A stretch of DNA of 13,580 nt from Bacillota bacterium (lineage in GTDB: Bacteria > Bacillota_E > RBS10-35 > JAJYVN01). The notes under the pieces were generated by a model. The model did no database searches and was not told where the DNA came from. It saw nothing but the letters and a program-made list of their open reading frames with translations. The stretch is taken from positions 1 to 13,580 of the forward strand of contig JAJZWQ010000085.1 in the NCBI GenBank assembly GCA_021846605.1, given 5' to 3'. The position numbers and the translations under genes were made by a program. Of this stretch, positions 1 through 5,699 are shown piece after piece; the stretch's first letter is position 1; every line of letters starts with the position of its first letter.

Positions 1-377
1 CCGGATAAAGACAGGGCGGGGGGACGGCGTCCCCCCGAACCCCCCGCCGGAGTCGCGTCAGCGCTTCCCGGAAGCGGGCAGGGACCGGGCCCCGGGACCG
101 GAGCCAGGCCCCCCCGGGCCCCCTGGCCTGGCAGCCACGGCGCTTCCTTAAAGGTCTTGCTCCGGACGCGGATCAGCAGGCGCTTGACGGGGAACACCTC
201 GCCTCGGACGCGGAAGGTCGGTACGGGAATCTGCTCCCATGTCGCTTCCCCCACCAGGCGCTGCTCGATAGCAGTCAGGATCGCATCGCCGATTGGTTCA
301 TATCCGCGCCGCCTCCGGAAGCGGTCGTATGCGTCGACAGCCGCGAAGGCGCTTCGGCGGTAGAGGACCTCTCCCAT
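1..377 (-). CDS. Unknown protein, runs off left edge
   Basis: An open frame starts at an ATG (377-375) that overlaps the TGA of the preceding gene by one base (TGATG), a sign of translational coupling. It stays open to base 1 for 125 codons. The first ~80 residues look like an ordinary folded protein: MGEVLYRRSAF at the start, then a basic helix (DRFRRRRGY), a mixed helix (IGDAILTAIEQRLVGEATW) and two strand-like stretches (FRVRGEVFPVKRLLIRVRSKTF). After WLPGQ (about residue 83) it turns into Gly/Pro/Arg low complexity that coincides with several DNA hairpins, so the real fold may end there, or a frameshift may hide the true stop. I do not recognise the family. Its coupling to a small acidic partner is compatible with a two-gene module such as toxin-antitoxin, but no diagnostic motif supports that. 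Confidence 0.55.
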   Translation of the reverse strand, partial: MGEVLYRRSAFAAVDAYDRFRRRRGYEPIGDAILTAIEQRLVGEATWEQIPVPTFRVRGEVFPVKRLLIRVRSKTFKEAPWLPGQGARGGLAPVPGPGPCPLPGSADATPAGGSGGRRPPALSLS

Positions 378-628
378 CAATGCTCTGTCCGTAGCCGCCG
401 GAGATGCTCCCGCGCCTCACGCGACGTCAGCAGAGGCTCGTCCGTCTCCCGAGCTGCCTCCAGCACGATCGTCGCTTCTTCCTCGTCTTCAGGCTCAATA
501 AACCCTCCAGCCGGCTGAACCAGGTACTCCTCGCTGTCCCCTTCATAGCCAAGGATAGCCGTGCCATGCTCGGCGATCTCTTTGCGGAGTTGCTGCAGAA
601 GATCCTTGGAGATCATGATCTTAGCCAC
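377..628 (-). CDS. Small acidic protein of unknown function (83 aa)
   Basis: A GTG start at 628-626 is chosen because GAGGGGAGA lies about seven bases upstream; the frame could extend to an ATG giving MPVILFNRR, with a poorer site. The protein begins MAKIMISKDLLQQLRKEIAEHG. It has a central strand-rich part (AILGYEGDSEEYLVQPAGGFIEP), an acidic stretch (PEDEEEA) and two C-terminal helices ending in a basic REHLRRLRTEH. The size and the coupling to the next gene (TGATG overlap) resemble an antitoxin-type layout, but I see no AbrB, RHH or Phd signature. Function unknown. It lies on the same strand downstream of rep, about 320 bases away, so it may be read from its own promoter or through from rep. 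Confidence 0.6.
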   Translation of the reverse strand: MAKIMISKDLLQQLRKEIAEHGTAILGYEGDSEEYLVQPAGGFIEPEDEEEATIVLEAARETDEPLLTSREAREHLRRLRTEH

Positions 629-713
629 AACCCGTCTCCCCTCGCGTTGGCGGCGGTTGAACAGTATCACAGGCATGCCTACGCACCTGCATCCGCGCAA
701 GATCATCCAGCAT
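621..713 (-). CDS. Possible 30-aa leader ORF
   Basis: An ATG at 713-711 is preceded by GGGAGG at good spacing. The frame reads MLDDLARMQVRRHACD and ends at a TAA lying just inside the following gene's start, so the two overlap by eight bases. An even shorter frame (736-713, MTAREDG) ends at a TAATG overlapping this ATG and has its own GAGAGGGG site. The chain of sites and overlaps suggests translational coupling into the 83-aa gene, but the peptides are too short to judge by composition. It may also be the eroded start of a longer gene. Confidence 0.3.
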   Translation of the reverse strand: MLDDLARMQVRRHACDTVQPPPTRGETGCG

Positions 714-945
714 TACCCGTCCTCCCTTGCAGTCATCGACCCCTCTCCGCGTCCAGAGAAGCCCCGCCGCTGGCCTTTCAGGGTCCTGTCCCAGACGAAC
801 GCGGGGACGGGCAGACGGCCCGCCCCTGGCGGCTGTGCGCAAGGGGGGGGGGGCACCGGAGCTAGCTGCGCCGGGGCAGGGCCTGGCTCTGCCCCAATAG
901 GGTGGCCTTCTCTCCCAAACCTTCCCTGGAATGCGCCCGCGGGCA
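629..945. other. Gap between rep end and the small minus-strand genes
   Basis: Apart from the tiny ORFs at 621-736, no gene is supported here. The stretch holds a run of eleven G at 843-853 and a 7-bp GC-rich hairpin (873-879 with 889-895, loop of nine) about 50 bases past the rep stop. The hairpin could act as a rep terminator, but no T-tract follows on the minus strand. Confidence 0.4.
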
Positions 946-2373
946 TCATCCGGTGCCAGCACCCCCTGGGGCCGGTGCTGCCCTGACATCCTCGGCGCCT
1001 AGCGCCAGGGACAGCGGGCGCGCGCAGCCCAATTCCCCCTGGCCGGACCTTGCACCCTCTTTGAGGGCCCTGCGGGCGCGATCCACACTCCCCTTCCCCC
1101 AGCCAAGCATCTCCGCCAACTCCCGCTGCGTCGCGCCGGGATGGGCCTCCATGGCCTGCCGCAGCAGACAGAGCCGGATTTGTTGCGGTATCTGGTGCCA
1201 GCGGCCCGCGCTCCGCCGCTGGTTCTTGCGCCGCCTGCGCTCCGCGGCGCCGATGATGGTCTTGAGGTTCCGCTGCTCGGTGGCCGTGATGCCCAACAGT
1301 TCGATCAGCGCGGCGTTGGAGTAGTTGTAGCCGTCGAGCGGGTCCCCCTTGCGCCCCGGCGGCCTCCCCTCGGCTCGGGCCTTCACCCAGGCCGCCCAGG
1401 CCTTCTCCGCACTCCGCGTGGCGGTCCGCACCTCCCGCTCGTCCAGCGGCTCGCGGAATTGGGCGTTGAAGCTGAGGGTCTGCCGCAGGCCCTCCTCCGG
1501 GTCGGAAAGCACGCAGCAACTCCAGTAGCGCCAGAGAAAGCAGCAGACCTCCCGCCGGCCGCGCAGGTCCCAGTTCCGCCGCTCGGCCAAGCGGTTGAGG
1601 TCCTCGAGCCGCGCCAGGTGCAGGGTGTATGCGTTGAACAGGGCGGCGACTTTGCGCGGACGCGGAGCATCCCCGGGCTCGGTGTTGGGCGCGGGGAAGC
1701 GCGCCGAGGTGTGCCACGCCTCCGGCAGGTACTGCCGCGCCAGGTCGGCGAGTTCGTAGCGCAGGGCGCCTTTGGTTGGCGGCTGCCGGTACTCGATCAG
1801 CCGCACAGCCGCGCCAGTGCCCCCGTGGACCGAGCCGGCCACCCGCAGGACGCGTGCCGGGTCCGAGGCCCGGGCATCCGCCCCCAGGTCCGCGAGCGCC
1901 TGCAGCAGGAAGCTCTGCAGGGCGGCCCAGCGCGGCAGCGCCGCGGCGGGCGCCGCCCGCAGCAGCCAGAGCGGCGCCAGTCCCCGTCCGCTCTGCAGGA
2001 CCGCGGAAGGCCACGGGATCCTGTCGGCCAGGGCGCGCTCCAGGACCTCGTCCAGGGCATCCGGCGGCGCCAACCCCACCCGGTAGCAGTCGAGGTCGAC
2101 AAAGAGGGTCCGCAACTGGCGCAGGGCGTCCACCCGGCGGCACGGCCGGCTGAAGGTGTTCTGGGAGGCGTAGGTGTCCGGCTGCCCGGAGGCGGTCGCC
2201 GCGGCGGCGAGGAATTCTGGAGCACCGAGGAACCGCTGCAGCCACTGCAGATCCTCGGTCCGTCGGCAGAGCGCGATGTAGCCGCGGGCATCCCGGTGCA
2301 GGAGCGCGGCATGGGGAACGGGTTCGCCCCAGATCGTCTGCTCCAGGGCAATGGCGTGACCCGTCGGGGGCAA
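946..2373 (-). CDS. Primase-type plasmid replication initiator (Rep)
   Basis: 475 aa from a TTG start (2373-2371), chosen because GGGAGGG sits eight bases upstream. The N-terminal half looks like an archaeo-eukaryotic primase/RepB-type domain: a hydrophobic strand ending in the metal-binding pair DLD (residues 93-95, LFVDLDCYR), SGRG at 128-131 followed by PLWLL, and DPARVLRVAGSVH at 171-183, which matches the usual D-x-x-RVLR-x-PGT-x-N/H pattern. The middle is helical. The C-terminus carries NAALIELLGITATEQRNLKTII, then a clear helix-turn-helix (QRELAEMLGWGKGSVDRARR, about 416-435), as in Rep proteins of Firmicute plasmids. The last ~30 residues are low complexity. By family knowledge it recognises the origin and primes replication. 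It is divergent from parA across a shared control region, the typical heart of a replicon. Confidence 0.85.
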   Translation of the reverse strand: MPPTGHAIALEQTIWGEPVPHAALLHRDARGYIALCRRTEDLQWLQRFLGAPEFLAAAATASGQPDTYASQNTFSRPCRRVDALRQLRTLFVDLDCYRVGLAPPDALDEVLERALADRIPWPSAVLQSGRGLAPLWLLRAAPAAALPRWAALQSFLLQALADLGADARASDPARVLRVAGSVHGGTGAAVRLIEYRQPPTKGALRYELADLARQYLPEAWHTSARFPAPNTEPGDAPRPRKVAALFNAYTLHLARLEDLNRLAERRNWDLRGRREVCCFLWRYWSCCVLSDPEEGLRQTLSFNAQFREPLDEREVRTATRSAEKAWAAWVKARAEGRPPGRKGDPLDGYNYSNAALIELLGITATEQRNLKTIIGAAERRRRKNQRRSAGRWHQIPQQIRLCLLRQAMEAHPGATQRELAEMLGWGKGSVDRARRALKEGARSGQGELGCARPLSLALGAEDVRAAPAPGGAGTG

Positions 2374-2470
2374 CGCGCAACCCTCCCAGCCACCCGGCTC
2401 CGGGAGGGCCCTCGTGCCCGCGATGTCCGCCAGAGGCCGTATGCCGCAGCAGGGATCGGCGGGCTGGCTG

Positions 2471-2583
2471 TGGTATACTGCATGGCGTCGATCAACGGCT
2501 CCGGGGTGCCATCCCGGGGCTGGGGGCGTTCACCGCCCCGCCGAAGGCCCGTCCCCCACCAGGGCGGGCCTTTGGCTTTCTCT
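2471..2583 (+). ncRNA. Candidate antisense (counter-transcript) RNA to rep leader
   Basis: TGGTATACT at 2471-2479 fits an extended -10 promoter (TGnTATACT); no good -35 is present, as expected for that class. About 65 bases on, an intrinsic terminator follows: AAGGCCCG (2544-2551) pairs with CGGGCCTT (2565-2572), extended by a few further pairs, then TTTGGCTTTCTCT. Between them is another hairpin (GGGGCG/CGCCCC, about 2523-2538). The product would be roughly 85-95 nt and complementary to the leader of the minus-strand rep mRNA, the arrangement of antisense copy-number control RNAs on many plasmids. Promoter, transcript and role are inference. Confidence 0.45.
2544..2583 (+). terminator. Intrinsic terminator
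   Basis: An 8-bp perfect stem (2544-2551 with 2565-2572) extends inward with a T-G pair and two C-G pairs. It is followed on the plus strand by a T-rich tail (2571-2583). The T-tract lies only on the plus side, so it ends plus-strand transcripts before the parA leader. Confidence 0.6.
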
Positions 2584-2668
2584 GCCGGCCGCGGATTACG
2601 ACGGCACGGCTCGATCTCCTTTTCGTCCCCCCAACGCTCCGAGCCCGTCCGTGGCGCGCCGGGGATGG

Positions 2669-2761
2669 CGTACGGTGTACCGTATACGTTCTACCGTGGA
2701 CGGCTACGGTGGCTGGTGGATCGTATACGGCAACCGTGTACGGTGGATGGTGTACGGTGGA
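2669..2761. repeat. Iteron-like / partition-site repeat cluster
   Basis: TACGGT occurs at 2671, 2705, 2739 and 2753. Its complement ACCGTA is at 2679, forming an inverted pair around GT with the first copy. The palindrome CGTATACG occurs twice (2681-2688 and 2722-2729, 41 bases apart). GTGTACGGTGGA is repeated exactly at 2736-2747 and 2750-2761, a 14-base period. Spacings of 34, 34 and 14 bases separate the TACGGT copies. The cluster ends about 60 bases before parA. It is a good candidate for a parS-like centromere and operator bound by the small ParB-like protein, or for Rep iterons. Confidence 0.6.
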
Positions 2762-2819
2762 CCTCTAGTGCGCCGGTCCCACGCGGAGAGGGCTTCCCCG
2801 GCAGGGAGAGGGCCTGCGG

Positions 2820-3638
2820 ATGCCGTATCCCGGTCCCCGCGGAGAGGCGGGAGCGCCCCTGATCACGGCGGTGTGCAATCAGAAGGGCGGGGTCGGCAAG
2901 ACCACGACGGTGGCCAACCTCGGCGTGGCACTCGGGGAGCTGGGACAGCGTGTCCTGCTCCTCGACTTCGACCCGCAGGGGAGCCTCACGATCAGTCTTG
3001 GCCTGAATCCCTCGGACCTGTCCGGCGTCACGGTCTACGAGGCCGTGGTCCTTTCGCCGTCCGATCCCCACCACCACCCCCTTCCGGAGGTCATCCGCCG
3101 GACGCCCTACGGCGTGGACCTGGCGCCGGCAGACATCGACCTGGCGGCCGCCGAGATCGACCTGGCGAGCCAGATCAGCCGCGAGCTGGCCCTGGCGCGG
3201 GCGCTGCGCGTGCTGGCCGGCCGCTACGACCACATCCTGATCGACACGCCGCCCAGCCTCGGCCTGCTCACGCTCAACGCGCTGGCCGCCGCCGACCGCG
3301 TGCTGATCCCCCTGGCCACGAACTTCCTGTCCACCAAGGGGGTCGAGGCGCTGCTGCGCACGGTGCATCTGGTCCAGGAGCGGCTCAACCCGGAGCTGCA
3401 GGTGGCGGGCATCCTGGCGACGATGCACGAGGGGCACAAGCTGCACCACGCCGAGGTCCTGGAGGCGACGCGGCGCTCCTTCGCCGGGCACGTGCCCGTC
3501 TTCGACGCGGTGATCAAGCGCAGTGTCCGCTTCGAGGAGGCGCCGGTGGACGGGGTGCCCGCGGTGCTCTATGCCCGGGACGTGGACGGGGCCAAGGCCT
3601 ACCGCGCCCTGGCCCGGGAGGTGCTCGAGCTTGCCTAG
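2820..3638 (+). CDS. parA: ParA/Soj-type partition ATPase
   Basis: 272 aa from an ATG at 2820 with GGGAGAGG about eight bases upstream. It has a deviant Walker A, QKGGVGKTT (residues 21-29, with the signature first lysine K22), then the A' motif LLLDFDPQGS (about 46-55), and the Walker B/switch region HILIDTPPSLGLLTLNAL near residue 140. The rest, including ADRVLIPLATNFLSTKGVEALL, is typical of ParA/Soj ATPases. No long N-terminal HTH is present, so it resembles the short (Ib or chromosomal-like) ParA class. It would bind ATP and DNA and move the plasmid through its partner encoded immediately downstream, with which it overlaps. The repeats upstream probably serve as centromere and/or autoregulatory operator. 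Confidence 0.93.
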   Translation: MPYPGPRGEAGAPLITAVCNQKGGVGKTTTVANLGVALGELGQRVLLLDFDPQGSLTISLGLNPSDLSGVTVYEAVVLSPSDPHHHPLPEVIRRTPYGVDLAPADIDLAAAEIDLASQISRELALARALRVLAGRYDHILIDTPPSLGLLTLNALAAADRVLIPLATNFLSTKGVEALLRTVHLVQERLNPELQVAGILATMHEGHKLHHAEVLEATRRSFAGHVPVFDAVIKRSVRFEEAPVDGVPAVLYARDVDGAKAYRALAREVLELA

Positions 3639-3957
3639 GCGCGCGTCGCTGGCCGGCCGCGATCCGTACGGGGCGGAGAAGCTGTTTCCGCCGGCGCAGG
3701 CGGGGAACGACGCGGCCGCGCCGGCCGCGGAGCCCGCTGCGGGGCGGAGCGAGGGCGAGACCGCCGGCGGCGCGCCGGAGGCCGGGTCCGGTCGGGCGGC
3801 TCGGAAGCCGTGGGACCAGCGCTTCACCCGCTGGACGGTGCACGTCGACCGCCGCATCCTCGAGCGCCTTGGCCGGGCGGCGAAGAAGACGGGGCGCAGC
3901 CGGGTGGACATCGTTGGCGCCGCGCTGGACGGCTATCTGCGCGGGATCGGGTTCTGA
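3631..3957 (+). CDS. Small ParB-like ribbon-helix-helix centromere-binding protein
   Basis: 108 aa from a TTG at 3631, which overlaps the parA stop (3636-3638) by eight bases. GGGAGGTG at 3616-3623 is ideally spaced. The N-terminus (PRRASLAGRDPYGAEKLF) could be the ParA-contacting segment. Residues ~22-60 are an Ala/Gly/Glu-rich disordered linker. The C-terminus (about 66-105) matches a ribbon-helix-helix: strand RWTVHVD, helix RRILERLGRAAKKTG, turn, helix RVDIVGAALDGYLRGIG. Such flexible-tail-plus-RHH proteins (ParG/omega type) pair with short ParA proteins and often repress their own operon by binding repeats upstream. It is not a canonical HTH/CTPase ParB. Position and architecture carry the assignment. 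Confidence 0.75.
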   Translation: MPRRASLAGRDPYGAEKLFPPAQAGNDAAAPAAEPAAGRSEGETAGGAPEAGSGRAARKPWDQRFTRWTVHVDRRILERLGRAAKKTGRSRVDIVGAALDGYLRGIGF

Positions 3958-4176
3958 TCCCGGTCAGCGCATGGGGCCGCGCCCCTCCGGTCTCGTGCGG
4001 TTCACGTGGGGGCATCCGGCCGCAGGCGTTTTGGGCGCGCACCCCGGCATTTCGAGGCCCCGAGCTCACCACGCTCTCCCTGCCCCTCCGCTTCGGTCCC
4101 CGACCCGAAAGCAGATCCGGCCTCCCCTTCGGCGAGGGTCCCCGGTGTCTCGCCCGCCGTCCCGCTGCCGTTCTCT

Positions 4177-4321
4177 ACAAGCCCAAGCACCCCTCGCTCT
4201 ATGGCGAGCTGCCCTCTGCGTAAGCAGATGGGCGGTCGAGGAAGTGTCCGACGCGGCGAGGCGAAGCCGAGGGTGCGTTGGACACTTCCTCGCGCCTACG
4301 GGGGGGGGTGCTTGGGCTTGT
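4177..4321. repeat. Nested inverted-repeat element, 145 bp
   Basis: The outer arms are exact 17-mers: ACAAGCCCAAGCACCCC (4177-4193) and its complement (4305-4321). Inside lie 13-bp perfect arms CGAGGAAGTGTCC (4237-4249) and its complement (4280-4292), extendable to 18 bp with one G-T pair (to 4254/4275), and capped by CGGC/GCCG. The left spacer has its own small hairpins: CTCGC/GCGAG, and GCCC-TCTGC-GTAA-GCAGA-GGGC with a one-base bulge and a GNRA-type loop. No target-site duplication is evident at the ends. It could be a structured RNA, a fold-back (MITE-like) element or a replication/transfer origin. Confidence 0.6.
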
Positions 4322-4376
4322 GCCCCAAGGGCCGGCGGGGCGGCGGGCGGGCTGCCCCGAATTCCGGAAGCCCCCC

Positions 4377-4423
4377 CCGGGTTTCATGCGTCCGTTTCTT
4401 ACGCCGGACGGACAACGACCCGG
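4377..4423. repeat. Two-tier hairpin
   Basis: CCGGGT (4377-4382) pairs with ACCCGG (4418-4423), and inside it CGTCCG (4389-4394) pairs with CGGACG (4405-4410), with an asymmetric internal loop and a 10-base apical loop. No T-tract follows, so it is not an obvious terminator. It lies 55 bases past the nested repeat and may be part of the same structured element. Confidence 0.4.
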
Positions 4424-4692
4424 ACCCACACCGGGGCGGACCCCCAACAAGGCGGACGCTCACGACTCGACCGGAGGAGCCGCGACGCCGGTACATCCGA
4501 GCGGGCTACGAACGTCGGCCGCCCGAGGCGTGGACGTCGCGGAGGGTTCTGTCAACAGCCATTGGGAGTCCGGCTACTTGCGCAAGGACACTTTGCTCCA
4601 CTGTTTCCCGCACCAGTTTTATCTTGTGATGTCCTGGCGTGCTGGTCCGATGGCCAGACGCCCGAGACAGACGTGGGTCGAAGCGCATCTTT

Positions 4693-4989
4693 TCATCCAG
4701 ACTTGCTTGATCTCCTTGTTCTGTGACTGGCGGTGACATGATTTGCACCGACCGCAGTGCTGGCGACGAGCAGCCCATTGAGAACAAGCAGAGGCATGTC
4801 TCGGAGATGTAAGCCGCTCTGAAAGCCGATCGCCGGAGCTAGTACCGCGATGGCGATCCCCCAAGCGAGAACGCCCGACGGAAGTCGCTGTAGAGGTCGC
4901 AGTTGCTCGGCAACGTTTACAAGCAGGGATGTGGCGAAAGCGGCACCTCCGAGCGTCGCGAGCGTGGAGTAAGTAAAGAGAGTCGTCAT
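4693..4989 (-). CDS. Small holin-like membrane protein
   Basis: 98 aa from an ATG at 4989-4987, with GGGGGG about nine bases upstream. It appears to have three hydrophobic segments: LFTYSTLATLGGAAFATSLLVNVA (about 4-27), SGVLAWGIAIAVLAPAIG (about 38-55) and MPLLVLNGLLVASTAVGA (about 65-82), then a charged tail (SHRTRRSSKSG). The short length, the 'TLATLGGAAFAT...' start and the small-residue-rich last helix resemble holin-like or phage-associated small membrane proteins of Clostridia-type bacteria; that resemblance is from memory. No endolysin gene is adjacent, so a lysis role is not supported. The tail may be frameshifted: the alternative frame gives QNKEIKQVWMKR. It sits in a lower-GC patch. 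Confidence 0.6.
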   Translation of the reverse strand: MTTLFTYSTLATLGGAAFATSLLVNVAEQLRPLQRLPSGVLAWGIAIAVLAPAIGFQSGLHLRDMPLLVLNGLLVASTAVGANHVTASHRTRRSSKSG

Positions 4990-5339
4990 GGTTGCAGCCC
5001 CCCTGTGGAAACCTCCACGGGTGATACCTACAGTAGCCGGAGGGAGACTTCATGCACTGGTTGTGGGTGCATGGGCGCACCTGCCGGCGGCCACCGTCGG
5101 CGTACTCGAGCCGGCACGGCGGGGCCCCCTGGCACGCTCCGGCGGCCGGTGAAAGGGCAAATCGTGATCACTGAACACCGAGGGGAAGGTGCGCAGGCGC
5201 GACGATCTGCTGCTGGCGCTCCACGGACTGACACGCGAGCAGCAGCAGGACATGATCTCCCCGGCAACTCAAGACAGGCACGCTGAGTTCGTGGACGCGC
5301 AGATCTCTGGCCGCGTTCTGAACACACCACAAGGGCTGG
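4990..5339. other. Mostly non-coding gap with ORF fragments
   Basis: Two weak plus-strand candidates are seen. A 40-codon frame at 5052-5174 (MHWLWVHGRTC...) has GGAGGG seven bases upstream. Its TGA overlaps a second open frame that begins after a stop at 5165-5167 and reads RRRDDLLLALHGLTREQQQDMIS...ISGRVLNTPQGLV before running antisense into the cupin gene (to 5437). The second piece looks more protein-like than chance but has no well-placed start codon, so it is probably a gene remnant. Nothing else is recognised. Confidence 0.35.
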
Positions 5340-5437
5340 TCACGTCAGCACGCGTCCATAGGCATCCTCAACGCGCACCACGTCGCCCCGGTGTCCGGTG
5401 CTCACTTCCACCAGCGTGCTGTCCTGCGCGGCCCTGA
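5168..5437 (+). pseudogene. Possible remnant of an unknown gene
   Basis: The in-frame segment from ~5171 has good amphipathic helical sequence (DDLLLALHGLTREQQQDM) for about 50 codons. It then degrades into Arg/Pro-rich sequence where it overlaps the 3' end of the convergent cupin gene. The only starts are a CTG at 5171 and a GTG at 5189 whose purine-rich site is too close. This may be a 5'- and 3'-truncated relic. No family recognised. Confidence 0.2.
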
Positions 5438-5699
5438 TTCGATGCACTGTCCACGGATCGATCATGATCGCGTCCCCAGGCAGGAGCGCCGTCTCCAGGT
5501 CTCCGTCCTGGACCGTGACCGCCCCGGTCAACAGCAGGAGGGTCTCATGCTTGCGCTGGTGGTAGTGCAGGCTGGTGGAGTGGCCGGCCCGGATCTCCAG
5601 CGTCTTGCCCATGTAGTGTTCGGCGTTTGCCCACCACAGCTCCCGTCCCCAGGGCTTGGGCACCTCGACGATGTCCACCGCGGGCGTCACCGTGATCAT
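5340..5699 (-). CDS. Cupin sugar-phosphate isomerase-like protein (ManC/AlgA C-terminal type)
   Basis: 119 aa from an ATG at 5699-5697, overlapping the upstream gene's stop (ATGA) with GGGAGG nine bases before. The sequence is a single cupin: PKPWGRELWWANAEHYMGKTLEIRAGHSTSLHYH, with metal ligands H45, H47, E52 and a later H86 (WTVHR), and the GD turn at PGDAIMID. It matches the cupin that forms the C-terminal mannose-6-phosphate isomerase half of bifunctional ManC/AlgA enzymes, here as a separate protein. By family it may isomerise fructose-6-phosphate to mannose-6-phosphate, or be an accessory sugar-binding cupin. Stand-alone cupins of this kind are not all catalytic. It is the last gene of the GDP-sugar operon. 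Confidence 0.75.
   Translation of the reverse strand: MITVTPAVDIVEVPKPWGRELWWANAEHYMGKTLEIRAGHSTSLHYHQRKHETLLLLTGAVTVQDGDLETALLPGDAIMIDPWTVHRIRAAQDSTLVEVSTGHRGDVVRVEDAYGRVLT

Larger units (their letters stand above)
2374..2819. promoter_or_regulatory. rep/parA divergent control region
   Basis: 446 bases between the divergent rep and parA starts, with no gene. Reading rep-wards from parA it contains the TACGGT repeat cluster (2669-2761) and a strong AGGAG (complement of 2616-2620) placed eight bases before a three-codon frame GTG-CCG-TCG-TAA (2607-2596) on the rep strand. A plus-strand promoter-terminator pair (2471-2583) follows, opposite the presumed rep mRNA leader. This is the most likely site for copy-number control, and possibly for the origin. 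The rep promoter itself is not evident. Confidence 0.6.
3958..4692. other. Gene-poor region rich in inverted repeats
   Basis: No frame here has protein-like composition. Right after the parB-like stop is a short hairpin (GGGGC 3973-3977 with GCCCC 3981-3985), a possible weak end of the par operon. The middle has the nested inverted repeat at 4177-4321 and the two-tier hairpin at 4377-4423. From about 4500 on, base composition shifts to visibly lower GC, which continues through the holin-like gene, suggesting a different origin. Confidence 0.5.

Noticed and set aside
17..132. GC-rich hairpins (17-37 and 103-132) as terminators
   Set aside because: Stems are good (9 and 8 bp) but no T-tract follows on the minus strand, and the open frame reads through them; left as possible structure only.
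713..2380. Long minus-strand frame over rep (555 codons)
   Set aside because: Arg/Gly/Pro/Ala-rich with no domain pattern; it is a shadow frame of the Rep gene, whose frame has primase and HTH motifs.
4177..4321. CRISPR array
   Set aside because: The repeats are inverted and nested, not direct and evenly spaced.
3958..4330. Group II intron or tRNA in the structured gap
   Set aside because: No domain V-like hairpin, no cloverleaf, and no intron-encoded reverse transcriptase nearby.
2414..4726. Long plus-strand frame of 770 codons across parA and parB
   Set aside because: Crosses three unrelated regions with low-complexity composition; parA and the RHH gene occupy the true frames.
4278..4736. 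152-codon plus-strand frame after the nested repeat
   Set aside because: Composition looks random, start lies inside the inverted repeat arm, and no ribosome site precedes it.
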